Numbered from the stretch's first letter, positions 8,882 to 17,971 are shown. The stretch: 64,000 nucleotides of DNA from Demequina litoralis (GCF_030418455.1 NZ_JAUHPW010000010.1:1-64000); one strand, 5' to 3'. Made by a program: numbers and translations. The notes: generated by a model from the letters alone, not told the origin.

Positions 8882-10396
8882 GTGAAACTCGAGCTCCGCG
8901 GTATCACCAAGCGCTTCGGAGACTTCACCGCGAACGACCGGATCGACCTCGTGGTCGAGCCCGGAACCGTGCACGCCCTCCTGGGCGAGAACGGCGCCGG
9001 CAAGTCGACGCTCATGAACGTGCTGTTCGGCCTCTACGACGCGGACGAGGGCGAGGTGCTGCTCGACGACGAGCCGGTCGTCTTCGACGGCCCCGGCGAC
9101 GCGATGGCCGCCGGCATCGGCATGGTCCACCAGCACTTCATGCTGGTGCACCCGTTCACCGTCGCCGAGAACGTCATGCTCGGTCACGAGGACGTGCGCG
9201 GACCCGCGAAGCTCCTCGACGTCGAGGCCGCCCGCGCGAAGGTCCGCGAGATCTCGGACCGCTTCAACTTCAACGTCGACCCCGACGCGGTCATCGAGGA
9301 CCTCCCGGTCGGCGCCCAGCAGCGCGTCGAGATCATCAAGGCGCTGTCGCGCGACGCCTCGCTGCTCATCCTGGACGAGCCCACGGCCGTGCTCACGCCC
9401 CAGGAGACCGACGAGCTGCTCGGCATCGTCAAGGACCTGCGCGACGCCGGCACCGCCGTCGTCCTCATCACGCACAAGCTCCGCGAGGTCCAGGCCGTCG
9501 CGGACACCATCACGGTGATCCGCCGCGGCAAGGTCGTCGGCACCGCCGAGCCGACCGCGTCGCAGGAGGAGCTCGCCTCCCTCATGGTCGGCCGCGCGGT
9601 CACGATGCGCGTCGACAAGGAGCCGGCGAAGCCCGGCGAGACGATGCTCGAGGTCGACGGCCTCACCGTGGTCGACGCGGCCGGCATCGTCCAGCTCGAC
9701 GGCGTCTCCTTCGAGGTCAAGGCGGGCGAGATCCTCGCCATCGCCGGCGTCCAGGGCAACGGGCAGACCGAGCTCACCGAGGCGCTCCTCGGCGTGGTGC
9801 CGGCCGACGCCGGCAACGCGACCCTCGACGGCGAGGTCATCACCGGACGCTCGATCAAGGACGTGCTGCTGTCGGGCATCGGCTTCGTACCCGAGGACCG
9901 CACCGAGGACGGCATCGTCGCGTCCATGACGATCGCGAACAACCTCATCCTCGACGTCCACGACAAGGAGCCGTACGCCAAGGGCCTCGCCCTGCAGCCG
10001 AAGGTCATCGCCGAGGAGGCCCGCAAGCACGTCGAGCAGTTCGACGTCCGCGCGACCGGCATCGACCAGACCACCGGCTCGCTCTCCGGCGGCAACCAGC
10101 AGAAGGTGGTGCTCGCGCGCGAGCTGTCCCGCCCGCTCAAGCTGCTCATCGCCTCGAACCCGACCCGTGGTCTCGACGTCGGCTCGATCGAGTTTGTCCA
10201 CAAGCGCATCGTCGCCGAGCGCGACGCCGGTGCGGCCGTCATCATCGTGAGCGCCGAGCTCGACGAGGTGGTCGCGCTCGCCGACCGCATCGCCGTGATG
10301 TACCACGGCCAGATCGTCGGGATCGTGCCGCCGGACACCGACCGCGACACGCTCGGCCTCATGATGGCCGGCGCCCACCAGGAGGAGGCCGCGTGA
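8882..10396 (+). CDS. Nucleoside ABC transporter, duplicated ATP-binding protein
   Basis: A 504-residue protein with two ABC domains, as in sugar and nucleoside importers of the BMP/CUT2 type. Domain 1 has Walker A G-E-N-G-A-G-K-S-T near residue 40 and Walker B L-L-I-L-D-E-P-T. Domain 2 has a degenerate Walker A (G-V-Q-G-N-G-Q-T-E, no Lys) and an intact signature L-S-G-G-N-Q-Q-K, the normal asymmetry of this family. The GTG start is preceded by GGGAGGA. Its last codons overlap the first permease gene by four bases. Confidence 0.93.
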   Translation: MKLELRGITKRFGDFTANDRIDLVVEPGTVHALLGENGAGKSTLMNVLFGLYDADEGEVLLDDEPVVFDGPGDAMAAGIGMVHQHFMLVHPFTVAENVMLGHEDVRGPAKLLDVEAARAKVREISDRFNFNVDPDAVIEDLPVGAQQRVEIIKALSRDASLLILDEPTAVLTPQETDELLGIVKDLRDAGTAVVLITHKLREVQAVADTITVIRRGKVVGTAEPTASQEELASLMVGRAVTMRVDKEPAKPGETMLEVDGLTVVDAAGIVQLDGVSFEVKAGEILAIAGVQGNGQTELTEALLGVVPADAGNATLDGEVITGRSIKDVLLSGIGFVPEDRTEDGIVASMTIANNLILDVHDKEPYAKGLALQPKVIAEEARKHVEQFDVRATGIDQTTGSLSGGNQQKVVLARELSRPLKLLIASNPTRGLDVGSIEFVHKRIVAERDAGAAVIIVSAELDEVVALADRIAVMYHGQIVGIVPPDTDRDTLGLMMAGAHQEEAA

Positions 10397-11616
10397 GCGC
10401 CGACAGCCAGACCACCGACAGGCCCGACGAGGAGGCCCCGGCGGAGGACCGCTGGCGCCGCGCGCTGAGGGAGATCGTCGAGAGCTCGTCCATGGTCGTC
10501 TTCATGGCGATCGTCGCGTCGATGATCATCGGCGGCGTGCTCATCATCTTCGCGGACGAGGCGGTCCGCGAGTCCGCGGCATACTTCTTCTCCCGCCCGG
10601 GCGACACGTTCTCCGCCATCGGCGCCGCGCTCGGGTCGGCGTACTCCGCGATGTTCAACGGCGCCGTCCTCAACCTCGAGGCGTCGTCGTTCGCGGGCGT
10701 GATCAAGCCGCTCACGCAGACGCTCACCATGGCGACGCCCCTGATCTTCGCGGGACTCGGCCTCGGCATCGGCTTCCGCGCCGGCCTGTTCAACATCGGT
10801 GCCCAGGGCCAGCTGCTCATGGGTGCGACGCTCGGCGCCTACATCGGCTTCGCCTTCGATCTGCCGTGGGGCATCCACCTGCTGCTCGCCGTGATCGGCT
10901 GCGCGGTCGGCGGCGCGATCTGGGGCTTCATCCCCGGCATCCTCAAGGCGAAGCGCGGCGCGCACGAGGTGATCGTCACGATCATGCTCAACTACGTCGC
11001 GCTGTACCTCGTCGCGTGGCTGCTGTCGCTCGACGCCTTCCAGCGCGAGGGCAGCGACAACCCGATCTCGCCGATCGTGGCCGAGACGGCCCAGTACCCG
11101 CAGATCCTGGGCGTCCAGTTCAACCTCCACCTCGGCTTCCTGCTCGCGCTCGCGTGCGCCTGGGGCGCGTGGTGGCTGATGGAGCGCTCGACGATCGGCT
11201 TCCGTCTCCGTGCCGTGGGCGCCAACCCGAGCGCCGCGCGCACCGCCGGCATGAGCATCAGCACCGCCACGATCCTCACCATGGTGATCGCGGGTGGCCT
11301 CGCGGGTCTCGCGGGTTCCGCGCCGGTGCTCGGCACGCAGAAGTTCCTCACGGACGCGACGGCCGGCTCGCTCGGCTTCGACGCGATCACGGTGGCGCTG
11401 CTCGGCCGCTCCCGGCCGCTCGGCATCGTGCTCGCGGCGATCCTCTTCGGCGGCCTCCAGGCCTCGGGCCCGTCGCTCCAGGTCAACGCGGGCCTCCCGG
11501 TCGACATCGTCGTGGTGATCCAGGCGCTCATCGTGCTCTTCATCGCCGCGCCTCCGCTGGTCCGTGCGCTGTTCCGCCTGCCTGCCCCCGCTCACGAGAA
11601 GGAGGTGGCGGCATGA
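10393..11616 (+). CDS. Nucleoside ABC transporter permease 1
   Basis: A 407-residue integral membrane protein of the branched-chain/BMP permease superfamily. It has about ten hydrophobic segments, the signature G-I-G-F-R-A-G-L-F-N-I-G-A-Q-G-Q near residue 125 and the E-V-I-V-T-I-M-L-N-Y cytoplasmic loop that docks on the ATPase. The N-terminus is long and acidic. It is coupled to the ATPase gene upstream and to the second permease downstream through four-base overlaps. Confidence 0.92.
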   Translation: MSADSQTTDRPDEEAPAEDRWRRALREIVESSSMVVFMAIVASMIIGGVLIIFADEAVRESAAYFFSRPGDTFSAIGAALGSAYSAMFNGAVLNLEASSFAGVIKPLTQTLTMATPLIFAGLGLGIGFRAGLFNIGAQGQLLMGATLGAYIGFAFDLPWGIHLLLAVIGCAVGGAIWGFIPGILKAKRGAHEVIVTIMLNYVALYLVAWLLSLDAFQREGSDNPISPIVAETAQYPQILGVQFNLHLGFLLALACAWGAWWLMERSTIGFRLRAVGANPSAARTAGMSISTATILTMVIAGGLAGLAGSAPVLGTQKFLTDATAGSLGFDAITVALLGRSRPLGIVLAAILFGGLQASGPSLQVNAGLPVDIVVVIQALIVLFIAAPPLVRALFRLPAPAHEKEVAA

Positions 11617-12902
11617 CCGCGACCGTCGCCGACACCCCGGCCGCACCGGCCTCGAGCGCGCCGATCCCCGCGAAGCAGTGGGGGCCCGCGATCGCGCTCG
11701 GCGTGATCGCGCTGCTGTCGCTGATCTTCTTCGGCTTCGGCACGCCGGCAGGCTCGACCACGCGCTTCGTGGTCGCCCGCAAGACGGACTTCATCCAGCT
11801 GCCGAGCCTCACCGTGCCGTCGGAGCTGGCGGCCATCCTGCTGTCGCTCGTCGGCCTCGCCCTCGCCGGCTGGGTCGCGTACCGCGCCAACCAGCGCCGC
11901 AAGGTGGGGATCTGGCTGCCCATCGTCTACGGCATGGCGATCATGGGCGCGCTGCTCACCTGGGCGGGCGCCGGCCGCGACGCCACGAGCATCCAGCTCA
12001 CCGGCCTGCTCACCAGCTCGCTGTTCCTCGCCGTGCCGCTCGTCTTCGGCGCCCTCGCGGGCACGCTGTGCGAGCGCTCGGGCATCATCAACATCGCGAT
12101 CGAGGGCCAGCTCCTCGCCGGCGCGTTCCTCGCGGCGCTCGTCGGCTCGATGGTCGGCAACGCGTACGTGGGCCTCATCGCCGCCCCGATCGCGGGCGCC
12201 CTCGTGGGCCTCCTGCTCGCGATCTTCGCGACCAAGTACTGGGTCAACCAGATCGTCGTCGGCGTCGTGCTCAACATGCTGGTCGTGGGCCTCACCGGCT
12301 TCTTCTTCAGCACGCTGATGAGCGACGACCCGTCGCTCAACCAGCCCATCGGCCTCGAGAAGCTGCCGATCCCGCTGCTGTCGAAGATCCCGGTCCTCGG
12401 GCCCGTGCTGTTCAACCAGAACCTGCTCGTCTACATCCTGTACGTCGCCGTCGCGGTGCTGCAGATCATGCTCTTCAAGTCGCGCTGGGGCCTGCGCGTG
12501 CGCGCCGTAGGCGAGCACCCCAAGGCCGCGGACACCGTGGGCATCCAGGTCAACCGCACCCGCATCCGCAACACCGTGCTCGGCGGCGCGGTCGCCGGCC
12601 TCGGCGGCGCGTTCTTCACCGTCGCCTCGGGTCTGGCCTTCGGCAAGGAGATGACGGCCGGCAAGGGCTATATCGCGCTGGCCGCGATGATCCTCGGCCG
12701 GTGGAGCCCGCGCGGCGCGCTCGCCGCGGCGCTGCTCTTCGGCTTCGCGGACGCCCTGCGCGTGCAGCTCGGCGCGATCGGCTCGCCGATCCCGTCGCAG
12801 TTCCTCGCGATGACCCCGTACCTCGCGACCATCTTCGCCGTCGCCGGCCTCGTGGGCCACGCCCGTCCGCCGGCCTCCGAGGGCATCCCCTACAAGAAGT
12901 AG
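11613..12902 (+). CDS. Nucleoside ABC transporter permease 2
   Basis: A 429-residue membrane protein, the partner of the preceding permease. The core motif L-C-E-R-S-G-I-I-N-I-A-I-E-G-Q-L and the later N-T-V-L-G-G-A-V-A-G-L-G-G-A identify this permease family. The ATG overlaps the previous stop (ATGA) with GGAGG upstream. The first 150 residues contain two or three additional hydrophobic segments before the conserved core, longer than in minimal family members. Confidence 0.92.
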   Translation: MTATVADTPAAPASSAPIPAKQWGPAIALGVIALLSLIFFGFGTPAGSTTRFVVARKTDFIQLPSLTVPSELAAILLSLVGLALAGWVAYRANQRRKVGIWLPIVYGMAIMGALLTWAGAGRDATSIQLTGLLTSSLFLAVPLVFGALAGTLCERSGIINIAIEGQLLAGAFLAALVGSMVGNAYVGLIAAPIAGALVGLLLAIFATKYWVNQIVVGVVLNMLVVGLTGFFFSTLMSDDPSLNQPIGLEKLPIPLLSKIPVLGPVLFNQNLLVYILYVAVAVLQIMLFKSRWGLRVRAVGEHPKAADTVGIQVNRTRIRNTVLGGAVAGLGGAFFTVASGLAFGKEMTAGKGYIALAAMILGRWSPRGALAAALLFGFADALRVQLGAIGSPIPSQFLAMTPYLATIFAVAGLVGHARPPASEGIPYKK

Positions 12903-12906
12903 GACG

Positions 12907-13305
12907 ATGACCGACGTCGACTGGGAGCTCCTCCGGGCCCGTGCCCGCGAGGCGAGCGAGCGGGCCTACGTGCCCTACTCGAAGTACCGCGTGGGCGCCG
13001 CCGCGCTCACCGACACGGGCGAGGTGGTGACCGGCGCCAACGTCGAGAACGCCAGCTACGGGCTCACGCTGTGCGCCGAGTGCGCGCTGGTGTCGAAGCT
13101 GCACACCGACGCGCTGGGCACGCGCCTCGTCGCCTTCGCGTGCGTCGATGCGGCCGGCGCGCCGCTGCAGCCGTGCGGGCGGTGCCGGCAGCTGCTGTAC
13201 GAGTTCGGCGGCCCGGCCCTGCTCATCGACGGGCCGGCCGGCACCCTCACCCTGGACGACCTTCTTCCGTGGGCCTTCGGCCCCCAGCACCTCGAGGAGA
13301 GCTGA
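12907..13305 (+). CDS. cdd: Cytidine deaminase
   Basis: A 132-residue zinc enzyme converting cytidine or deoxycytidine to uridine forms. The zinc and catalytic residues are visible in C-A-E-C-A (near 57-61) and P-C-G-R-C-R-Q (near 89-95); S-K-Y-R-V-G-A-A is the substrate-binding start. It starts four bases after the second permease, placing deamination next to import. Its length matches the small homotetrameric type. Confidence 0.96.
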   Translation: MTDVDWELLRARAREASERAYVPYSKYRVGAAALTDTGEVVTGANVENASYGLTLCAECALVSKLHTDALGTRLVAFACVDAAGAPLQPCGRCRQLLYEFGGPALLIDGPAGTLTLDDLLPWAFGPQHLEES

Positions 13306-13306
13306 C

Positions 13307-14620
13307 ATGGCCGAGCGGCACGACGCCGTCGACGTCATCCGCGTGAAGCGCGATGGCGGCACCCTGACGGACGACCAGATCGACTGGGTGGTCGACGCCT
13401 ACACGCGCGGCGTCGTCGCCGACGAGCAGATGAGCTCGCTCGCGATGGCGATCCTGCAGCGCGGCATGAGCCGCGCCGAGATCGCGCGGTGGACCCGGGC
13501 GATGATCGAGACGGGCGAGCGCCTCGACTTCTCGTCGCTGTCGCGGCCCACCGCGGACAAGCACTCGACGGGCGGCGTCGGTGACAAGATCACGCTGCCG
13601 CTCGCCCCGCTCGTCGCGGCCTGCGGCGTCGCGGTCCCGCAGCTGTCGGGACGCGGGTTGGGCCACACCGGAGGCACGCTCGACAAGCTCGAGTCGATCC
13701 CCGGCTGGCGCGCCGCGCTGTCCAACGAGGAGATGCTCGCGCAGCTCGAGGACGTCGGCGCGGTCGTGTGCGCGGCGGGCTCCGGCCTCGCCCCCGCGGA
13801 CAAGAAGCTGTACGCCCTGCGCGACGTCACGGGCACCGTCGAGGCCATCCCTCTCATCGCCTCGTCCATCATGTCCAAGAAGATCGCCGAGGGCACGGGC
13901 GTGCTCGTGCTCGACGTCAAGGTGGGCACAGGGGCGTTCATGAAGGACCTCGACCAGGCGCTCGAGCTCGCGCGCACCATGGTCGACCTCGGCACCGACG
14001 CGGGCGTGGTGACGTCCGCGCTGCTCACCGACATGTCGACGCCGCTGGGCCGCGGGATCGGCAACGGTCTCGAGGTGAGCGAGTCTGTCGACGTGCTCGC
14101 CGGCGGCGGCCCCGCGGACGTCGTCGAGCTCACGCTCGCCCTCGCGCGGGAGATGCTCGCCGGCGCCGGCGTCACCGACGTGGACCCGGCCGATGCGCTC
14201 AAGGACGGCCGCGCGATGGACGCGTGGCGCCGCATGATCGCCGCGCAGGGCGGTGACCCCGACGCCCCGATGCCCGACGCGCCGCACGTCGAGGAGGTGC
14301 GCGCCGAGCGTGACGGCGTCATCACCCGGATGGACGCGCTGGGCGTGGGTGTCGCCGCGTGGCGCCTGGGCGCCGGCCGCGCCCGCAAGGAGGACCCCGT
14401 GCAGGCCTCCGCCGGGGTCTTCCTCCACAAGGTCGTCGGCGACGAGGTCAAGGCCGGCGACGTCATCATGACCCTCCACACCGAGACCGAGGACCGCATG
14501 CCCCGCGGGCTGGCCGCGCTGGCCGAGGCCTGCGACGGCGCCGGCACGGTCGACGTCACCCCAGGCGGGTCCGTCGAGCGCAGCATCATCCTCGACTCCG
14601 TCGGCGCGCACACCCGCTAG
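13307..14620 (+). CDS. deoA: Thymidine phosphorylase
   Basis: A 437-residue phosphorylase that splits thymidine or deoxyuridine into base and deoxyribose-1-phosphate. The phosphate-binding K-H-S-T-G-G-V-G-D-K motif lies near residues 84-93, with S-G-R-G-L-G-H-T-G-G-T-L-D-K-L-E-S downstream. A C-terminal pyrimidine-phosphorylase domain follows. It starts one base after the cdd stop. The product feeds DeoC, encoded at 17160. Confidence 0.97.
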   Translation: MAERHDAVDVIRVKRDGGTLTDDQIDWVVDAYTRGVVADEQMSSLAMAILQRGMSRAEIARWTRAMIETGERLDFSSLSRPTADKHSTGGVGDKITLPLAPLVAACGVAVPQLSGRGLGHTGGTLDKLESIPGWRAALSNEEMLAQLEDVGAVVCAAGSGLAPADKKLYALRDVTGTVEAIPLIASSIMSKKIAEGTGVLVLDVKVGTGAFMKDLDQALELARTMVDLGTDAGVVTSALLTDMSTPLGRGIGNGLEVSESVDVLAGGGPADVVELTLALAREMLAGAGVTDVDPADALKDGRAMDAWRRMIAAQGGDPDAPMPDAPHVEEVRAERDGVITRMDALGVGVAAWRLGAGRARKEDPVQASAGVFLHKVVGDEVKAGDVIMTLHTETEDRMPRGLAALAEACDGAGTVDVTPGGSVERSIILDSVGAHTR

Positions 14621-15595
14621 ATGGCCTGGACGCTCACCGCCGTGGCCGCCCGCGCGGCCGGCCTGCTCGGCCTGTCCGAGAGGCGCCCACCCGAGGAGGC
14701 GTCGTCCCTCGACGGGCTCTTCGAGCGCGCCTTCCAGCGCGCCGTCGACCGCGCCTCCGCGGCCGACGCCAAGGCCCTCGAGGTCTCGCGCGACCAGATG
14801 GCGGACGATGCGGCGGTGCTCCACCGTGCGGTCGCCTCCGGGGCACCCATCCCCGCCGTCGCGGCGCTCGCCGCCGGCTGGGACGGGATGGGGGAGGAGA
14901 CCCGGCGCATCGTCTCCCACCCGCAGGGCGAGGGCGCGGGGCCGCTCGAGTGGGGCGGCGTGCGCGCCAGGCAGGTCGACCAGACCACGTGCGGCGCCGC
15001 GACGATGGGCCTCATGCTCATGGTGGGCGACCCGTTCGTGGCGCTGTGGATCGCGACCGGCCGCTCGCTCGCCGGATACGAGCCCGCCGAGGCGCTGCAC
15101 GCCGAGGCGGAGGGCTTCGAGACGCTCACGATCGAGGAGCGTTGGCATGCGCTGCAGCGGGTCATCCACGCGCAGACCACCGCCTCGGCGGTCGGGCCCG
15201 TGGCGTGGCCGCGCTCGCTCGGCACGCCGCCGTGGAAGGTCGACGCCTCGACGCGCTTCGCCGGCCTGCGCTTCCGCGGCTCGCTGGTCGACGACTCGTC
15301 GCCGGAGGCGCTCGCGCCGTCGCTCGCGCACGCGCGCCGCGCGCTCGGAGACGGCATCCCGGTGCCGATGTTCACCGCAGGCGACTCGTCGCTGGGGCTC
15401 GACTCCGTGATCCCGCGCCACGTCGTGCTGCTCGTCGCGGACACCGGCGACGGCCTCCTCGTGTACGAGCCCGGCGCGGGCGCGGTGCTGCCCCTCGCGG
15501 ACGCCGATCTCCGCCCCGATGCGGGCCGCCTGCCCGCCCTCGGGAACTGGTCGCGCGCGGCGTGGCTGGTGCTGCCGGTGCCCCGGCGCTCGTGA
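14621..15595 (+). CDS. Unrecognised protein with a C39-peptidase-like Cys/His pattern
   Basis: A 324-residue soluble protein starting directly at the deoA stop (TAGATG). I do not recognise the family. Near residue 125 a D-Q-T-T-C-G-A-A-T-M-G block resembles the catalytic cysteine region of C39-type papain-fold peptidases (''Q...CG.a'' at a helix start). Near residue 265 P-R-H-V-V-L-L-V could hold the histidine, and V-Y-E-P-G-A-G could stand for the acidic residue and turn. The N-terminal 100 residues are helical and charged. No signal peptide or membrane segment is visible. A decamer copy at 14803 encodes Ala-Asp-Asp-Ala. Peptidase activity is inferred from motif order only. Confidence 0.6.
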   Translation: MAWTLTAVAARAAGLLGLSERRPPEEASSLDGLFERAFQRAVDRASAADAKALEVSRDQMADDAAVLHRAVASGAPIPAVAALAAGWDGMGEETRRIVSHPQGEGAGPLEWGGVRARQVDQTTCGAATMGLMLMVGDPFVALWIATGRSLAGYEPAEALHAEAEGFETLTIEERWHALQRVIHAQTTASAVGPVAWPRSLGTPPWKVDASTRFAGLRFRGSLVDDSSPEALAPSLAHARRALGDGIPVPMFTAGDSSLGLDSVIPRHVVLLVADTGDGLLVYEPGAGAVLPLADADLRPDAGRLPALGNWSRAAWLVLPVPRRS

Positions 15596-15617
15596 CGCGC
15601 CGCCCGCATCCCGCGGC

Positions 15618-15623
15618 TAGCCT
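15618..15623 (+). promoter_or_regulatory. -10 element TAGCCT of a leaderless add promoter
   Basis: TAGCCT ends six bases before the ATG at 15630. There is no ribosome-binding site, so add can be transcribed on its own as a leaderless message despite lying 34 bases behind the preceding gene. Confidence 0.55.
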
Positions 15624-15629
15624 GGCCTC

Positions 15630-16700
15630 ATGACTCTCAGCACCGAGGACATCCTCGCCCTGCCCAAGGTCGTGCTCCACGACCATCTCGACGGCGGCCT
15701 CCGGCCGGCGACGCTCATCGAGCTCGCGGGGGAGATCGGGCACGAGCTGCCGTCGACCGACCCCGAGGAGCTCGCGGAGATCTTCGCGACCAACGCCAAC
15801 TCCGGCGACCTGGTGCGCTACCTCGAGGCCTTCGCGCACACGACGGCCGTCATGCAGACCGCCGCCAACCTGACGCGCGTCGCGCGCGAGGCGGTGCTCG
15901 ACCTCGCGGCCGACGGCGTCATCTACGCCGAGCTGCGCTACGCGCCCGAGCAGCACGTCTCGGGAGGGCTGTCGCTGCAGGAGGTCGTCGAGGCCGTGCA
16001 GGCGGGCATCGAGGAGGGCGTCTCCGCTGCGCTCGAGGCCGGATACGCCATCCGCGCGGCCGCGATCCTCGACGCGATGCGCCACCTCGACCGCTCGGCC
16101 GAGATCGCGCAGCTCGCGCTGGACAACCGCGGCACCTGCTGCGTCGGCTTCGACATCGCCGGCCCCGAGCTGGGCTTCCCGGCCGCGAACCACCGCGAGG
16201 CGTTCCAGCTGCTGCGCGAGCACCACATGCCCGTCACCATCCACGCGGGCGAGGCCGACGGCGCCGCGTCCGTGGGCGAGGCGCTCGGCCTGGGCTCGGC
16301 CCGCCGCATCGGCCATGGCGTGCGCATCCACGAGGACATCGACGGCTTCGGCGGCGAGGAGCTGGTGCTCGGCGTCATCGCGCAGCACGCGCTCGACATG
16401 CAGATCCCGCTCGAGTGCTGCCCGACCTCGAACGTCCAGACGGCCGCCGCATCGTCCATCGCCGACCATCCCATGCACGAGCTGCGCAACCTGGGCTTCG
16501 CGGTCACCGTCAACACCGACAACCGCCTGGTGTCGGGCGTCACGATGTCCTCGGAGTTCGCCGCGCTGGCCGAGGTGGGCTGGACCACGGAGGACTTCTT
16601 CGAGGCGACGCTCGCCGCCGCGTGGGGCGCCTTCCTGCCCTACGACGAGAAGGCGGACCTCGCCGAGCTCGTGATCGAGGGCTACGGCATCGACCTGTAG
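15630..16700 (+). CDS. add: Adenosine deaminase
   Basis: A 356-residue zinc hydrolase converting (deoxy)adenosine to (deoxy)inosine. Zinc ligands appear in H-D-H-L-D-G-G near residue 18; the catalytic block is H-A-G-E-A-D-G near residue 205, followed by G-H-G-V-R-I and N-T-D-N-R. The H-D-H-L-D-G-G-L-R-P start is the actinobacterial variant of the enzyme. The product inosine is a substrate for the purine nucleoside phosphorylase at 19904. It converges on gdx with only nine bases between stops. Confidence 0.96.
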   Translation: MTLSTEDILALPKVVLHDHLDGGLRPATLIELAGEIGHELPSTDPEELAEIFATNANSGDLVRYLEAFAHTTAVMQTAANLTRVAREAVLDLAADGVIYAELRYAPEQHVSGGLSLQEVVEAVQAGIEEGVSAALEAGYAIRAAAILDAMRHLDRSAEIAQLALDNRGTCCVGFDIAGPELGFPAANHREAFQLLREHHMPVTIHAGEADGAASVGEALGLGSARRIGHGVRIHEDIDGFGGEELVLGVIAQHALDMQIPLECCPTSNVQTAAASSIADHPMHELRNLGFAVTVNTDNRLVSGVTMSSEFAALAEVGWTTEDFFEATLAAAWGAFLPYDEKADLAELVIEGYGIDL

Positions 16701-16709
16701 GCGCGGGCG

Positions 16710-17024
16710 TCAGTGGGCCAGCTTGAGGCCCACGACGCAGCCGACGATGCCGAGGATGAGGACGATGCGCAGCAGGCTGGCGCTCTCGGCGCCCGTCACC
16801 ATCGCGTAGCCGACCGTCAGCGCGGCGCCGATCCCGACCCACACCGCGTACGCGGTGCCGACCGGAAGGTCGCGCATCGCGTACGCGAGGCCGGCCATGC
16901 TCGCGGCGAGCGCGAGCGCGAAGACCGTCGTGGGGAGGGGACGGGTGAAGCCGTCGCTGCGTCCCAGCGCGGTGGCCCAGACGGCCTCGAGGATCCCGGA
17001 CAGGATGAGGATGGCCCATGACAT
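16710..17024 (-). CDS. gdx: Guanidinium exporter (SMR family)
   Basis: A 104-residue protein with four membrane helices of the small multidrug resistance family. The essential glutamate is in helix 1 (I-L-E-A-V-W-A-T-A-L, near residue 14), and the G-T-A-Y-A-V-W-V-G-I-G-A block is the family signature. It was formerly called SugE; guanidinium/proton exchange is the physiological role of this subgroup. A guanidine-III riboswitch lies directly upstream, which makes the assignment firm. The ATG at 17024 has GGGAG upstream. The gene interrupts the nucleoside cluster on the opposite strand. Confidence 0.92.
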   Translation of the reverse strand: MSWAILILSGILEAVWATALGRSDGFTRPLPTTVFALALAASMAGLAYAMRDLPVGTAYAVWVGIGAALTVGYAMVTGAESASLLRIVLILGIVGCVVGLKLAH

Positions 17025-17035
17025 GGCGTGCTCCC

Positions 17036-17081
17036 GTGTGACGTCTTGTCGCGTGGCCGGGTACGTCACCCTCGTCCGGGA
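17036..17081 (-). promoter_or_regulatory. Guanidine-III riboswitch (ykkC-III class)
   Basis: Read on the minus strand, the leader contains CCGGACGAGG, then GTGACGTACCCGG, then ACAAGACGTCAC. These are the conserved blocks, in order, of the compact pseudoknot known from Thermobifida fusca. GTGACG and CGTCAC pair to form one helix. The element ends about 13 bases before the gdx ATG, so helix formation can expose or hide the GGGAG ribosome site. Recognition is from memory of the consensus, not a covariance-model search. Confidence 0.85.
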
Positions 17082-17147
17082 GCCGCGGAACGGGCTCTGG
17101 CCCGAGGGTCTCACGCCGCCCGGCGGGTGGCAAACCCGCGCGCGTCC

Positions 17148-17153
17148 TAGGCT
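17148..17153 (+). promoter_or_regulatory. -10 element TAGGCT of a leaderless deoC promoter
   Basis: TAGGCT ends six bases before the ATG at 17160, without a ribosome-binding site. The same TAGGCT-N6-ATG arrangement recurs before punA and maf in this window. Confidence 0.6.
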
Positions 17154-17159
17154 GGTGCC

Positions 17160-17831
17160 ATGACTCTCACCCGTGCCGAGCTGGCCCGCTACGTCGACCA
17201 CACCCTCCTCAAGCCCGAGTCCACCCCGGCGGACGTCGAGGCGCTCATCGCGGAGGGCGCCTCGCTCGGCGTGTTCTCCGTGTGCGTGTCGCCGTCGATG
17301 CTGCCCGTGACCACGCCCGAGGGGCTGGCCGTCGCCACCGTCTGCGGCTTCCCGTCAGGCAAGCACCACTCGTCGGTGAAGGCCGCGGAGGCCGCGCTGT
17401 CGATCGAGCAGGGCGCCGACGAGGTCGACATGGTGATCGACATCGCCGCCGCGCTCGCGGGCGACTTCGACGCGGTCCAGGCCGACGTCGCGGCCGTGCG
17501 CGCCGCCGTGCCCGAGGGCAAGGTCCTCAAGGTGATCATCGAGTCCGCCGCGCTCACCGACGAGGCGATCGTGGGCGCGTGCCGCGCGTCCGAGGCCGCT
17601 GGCGCCGACTTCGTCAAGACGTCGACCGGCTTCCACCCGGCCGGCGGCGCGTCCGTCGAGGCGGTCCGGCTGATGGCCGAGACCGTCGGGGGGCGCCTGG
17701 GCGTGAAGGCCTCGGGCGGCATCCGCACGTGGGACGCCGCGGTCGCGATGATCGAGGCCGGCGCCACGCGCCTGGGCCTGTCCGGGACCGCCGCCGTGCT
17801 GGACGGCTCCGAGGCCACCGGGTCCTACTGA
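17160..17831 (+). CDS. deoC: Deoxyribose-phosphate aldolase
   Basis: A 223-residue TIM-barrel class I aldolase splitting deoxyribose-5-phosphate into acetaldehyde and glyceraldehyde-3-phosphate. The start D-H-T-L-L-K-P-E is the family signature, the Schiff-base lysine lies in F-V-K-T-S-T-G-F near residue 150, and V-K-A-S-G-G-I-R holds the second catalytic lysine. It completes deoxynucleoside breakdown begun by DeoA and the nucleoside phosphorylase; the phosphomutase at 18198 supplies its substrate. Confidence 0.97.
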   Translation: MTLTRAELARYVDHTLLKPESTPADVEALIAEGASLGVFSVCVSPSMLPVTTPEGLAVATVCGFPSGKHHSSVKAAEAALSIEQGADEVDMVIDIAAALAGDFDAVQADVAAVRAAVPEGKVLKVIIESAALTDEAIVGACRASEAAGADFVKTSTGFHPAGGASVEAVRLMAETVGGRLGVKASGGIRTWDAAVAMIEAGATRLGLSGTAAVLDGSEATGSY

Positions 17832-17922
17832 GCCCCCGGCTCCGCCGCAGCGCCGCGCCACCTCCCAGCGCCACCTCCCGCCGCAAGGCCGCAGCGTCCC
17901 AGCGCGACGCCCCTGCGCCGCA

Positions 17923-17971
17923 GGAGGTGCTGAGTGCCCGGAATCGAGCGATTCGGGCACTGAGCACCTCC
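17923..17971. repeat. Perfect-loop hairpin 1 (terminator or repeat element)
   Basis: GGAGGTGCTGAGTGCCCG at 17923-17940 pairs with CGGGCACTGAGCACCTCC at 17954-17971, with one mismatched dinucleotide. The inner AATCG/CGATT at 17942-17953 pairs too, giving about 23 bp of stem. It lies between the convergent deoC and phosphomutase genes and could terminate deoC transcription. Confidence 0.7.

Noticed and set aside
7067-10378. 1103-codon minus-strand frame over the BMP lipoprotein and ABC ATPase genes
   Set aside because: Opposite-strand shadow; composition is Asp/Val/Gly-rich and no domain can be read.
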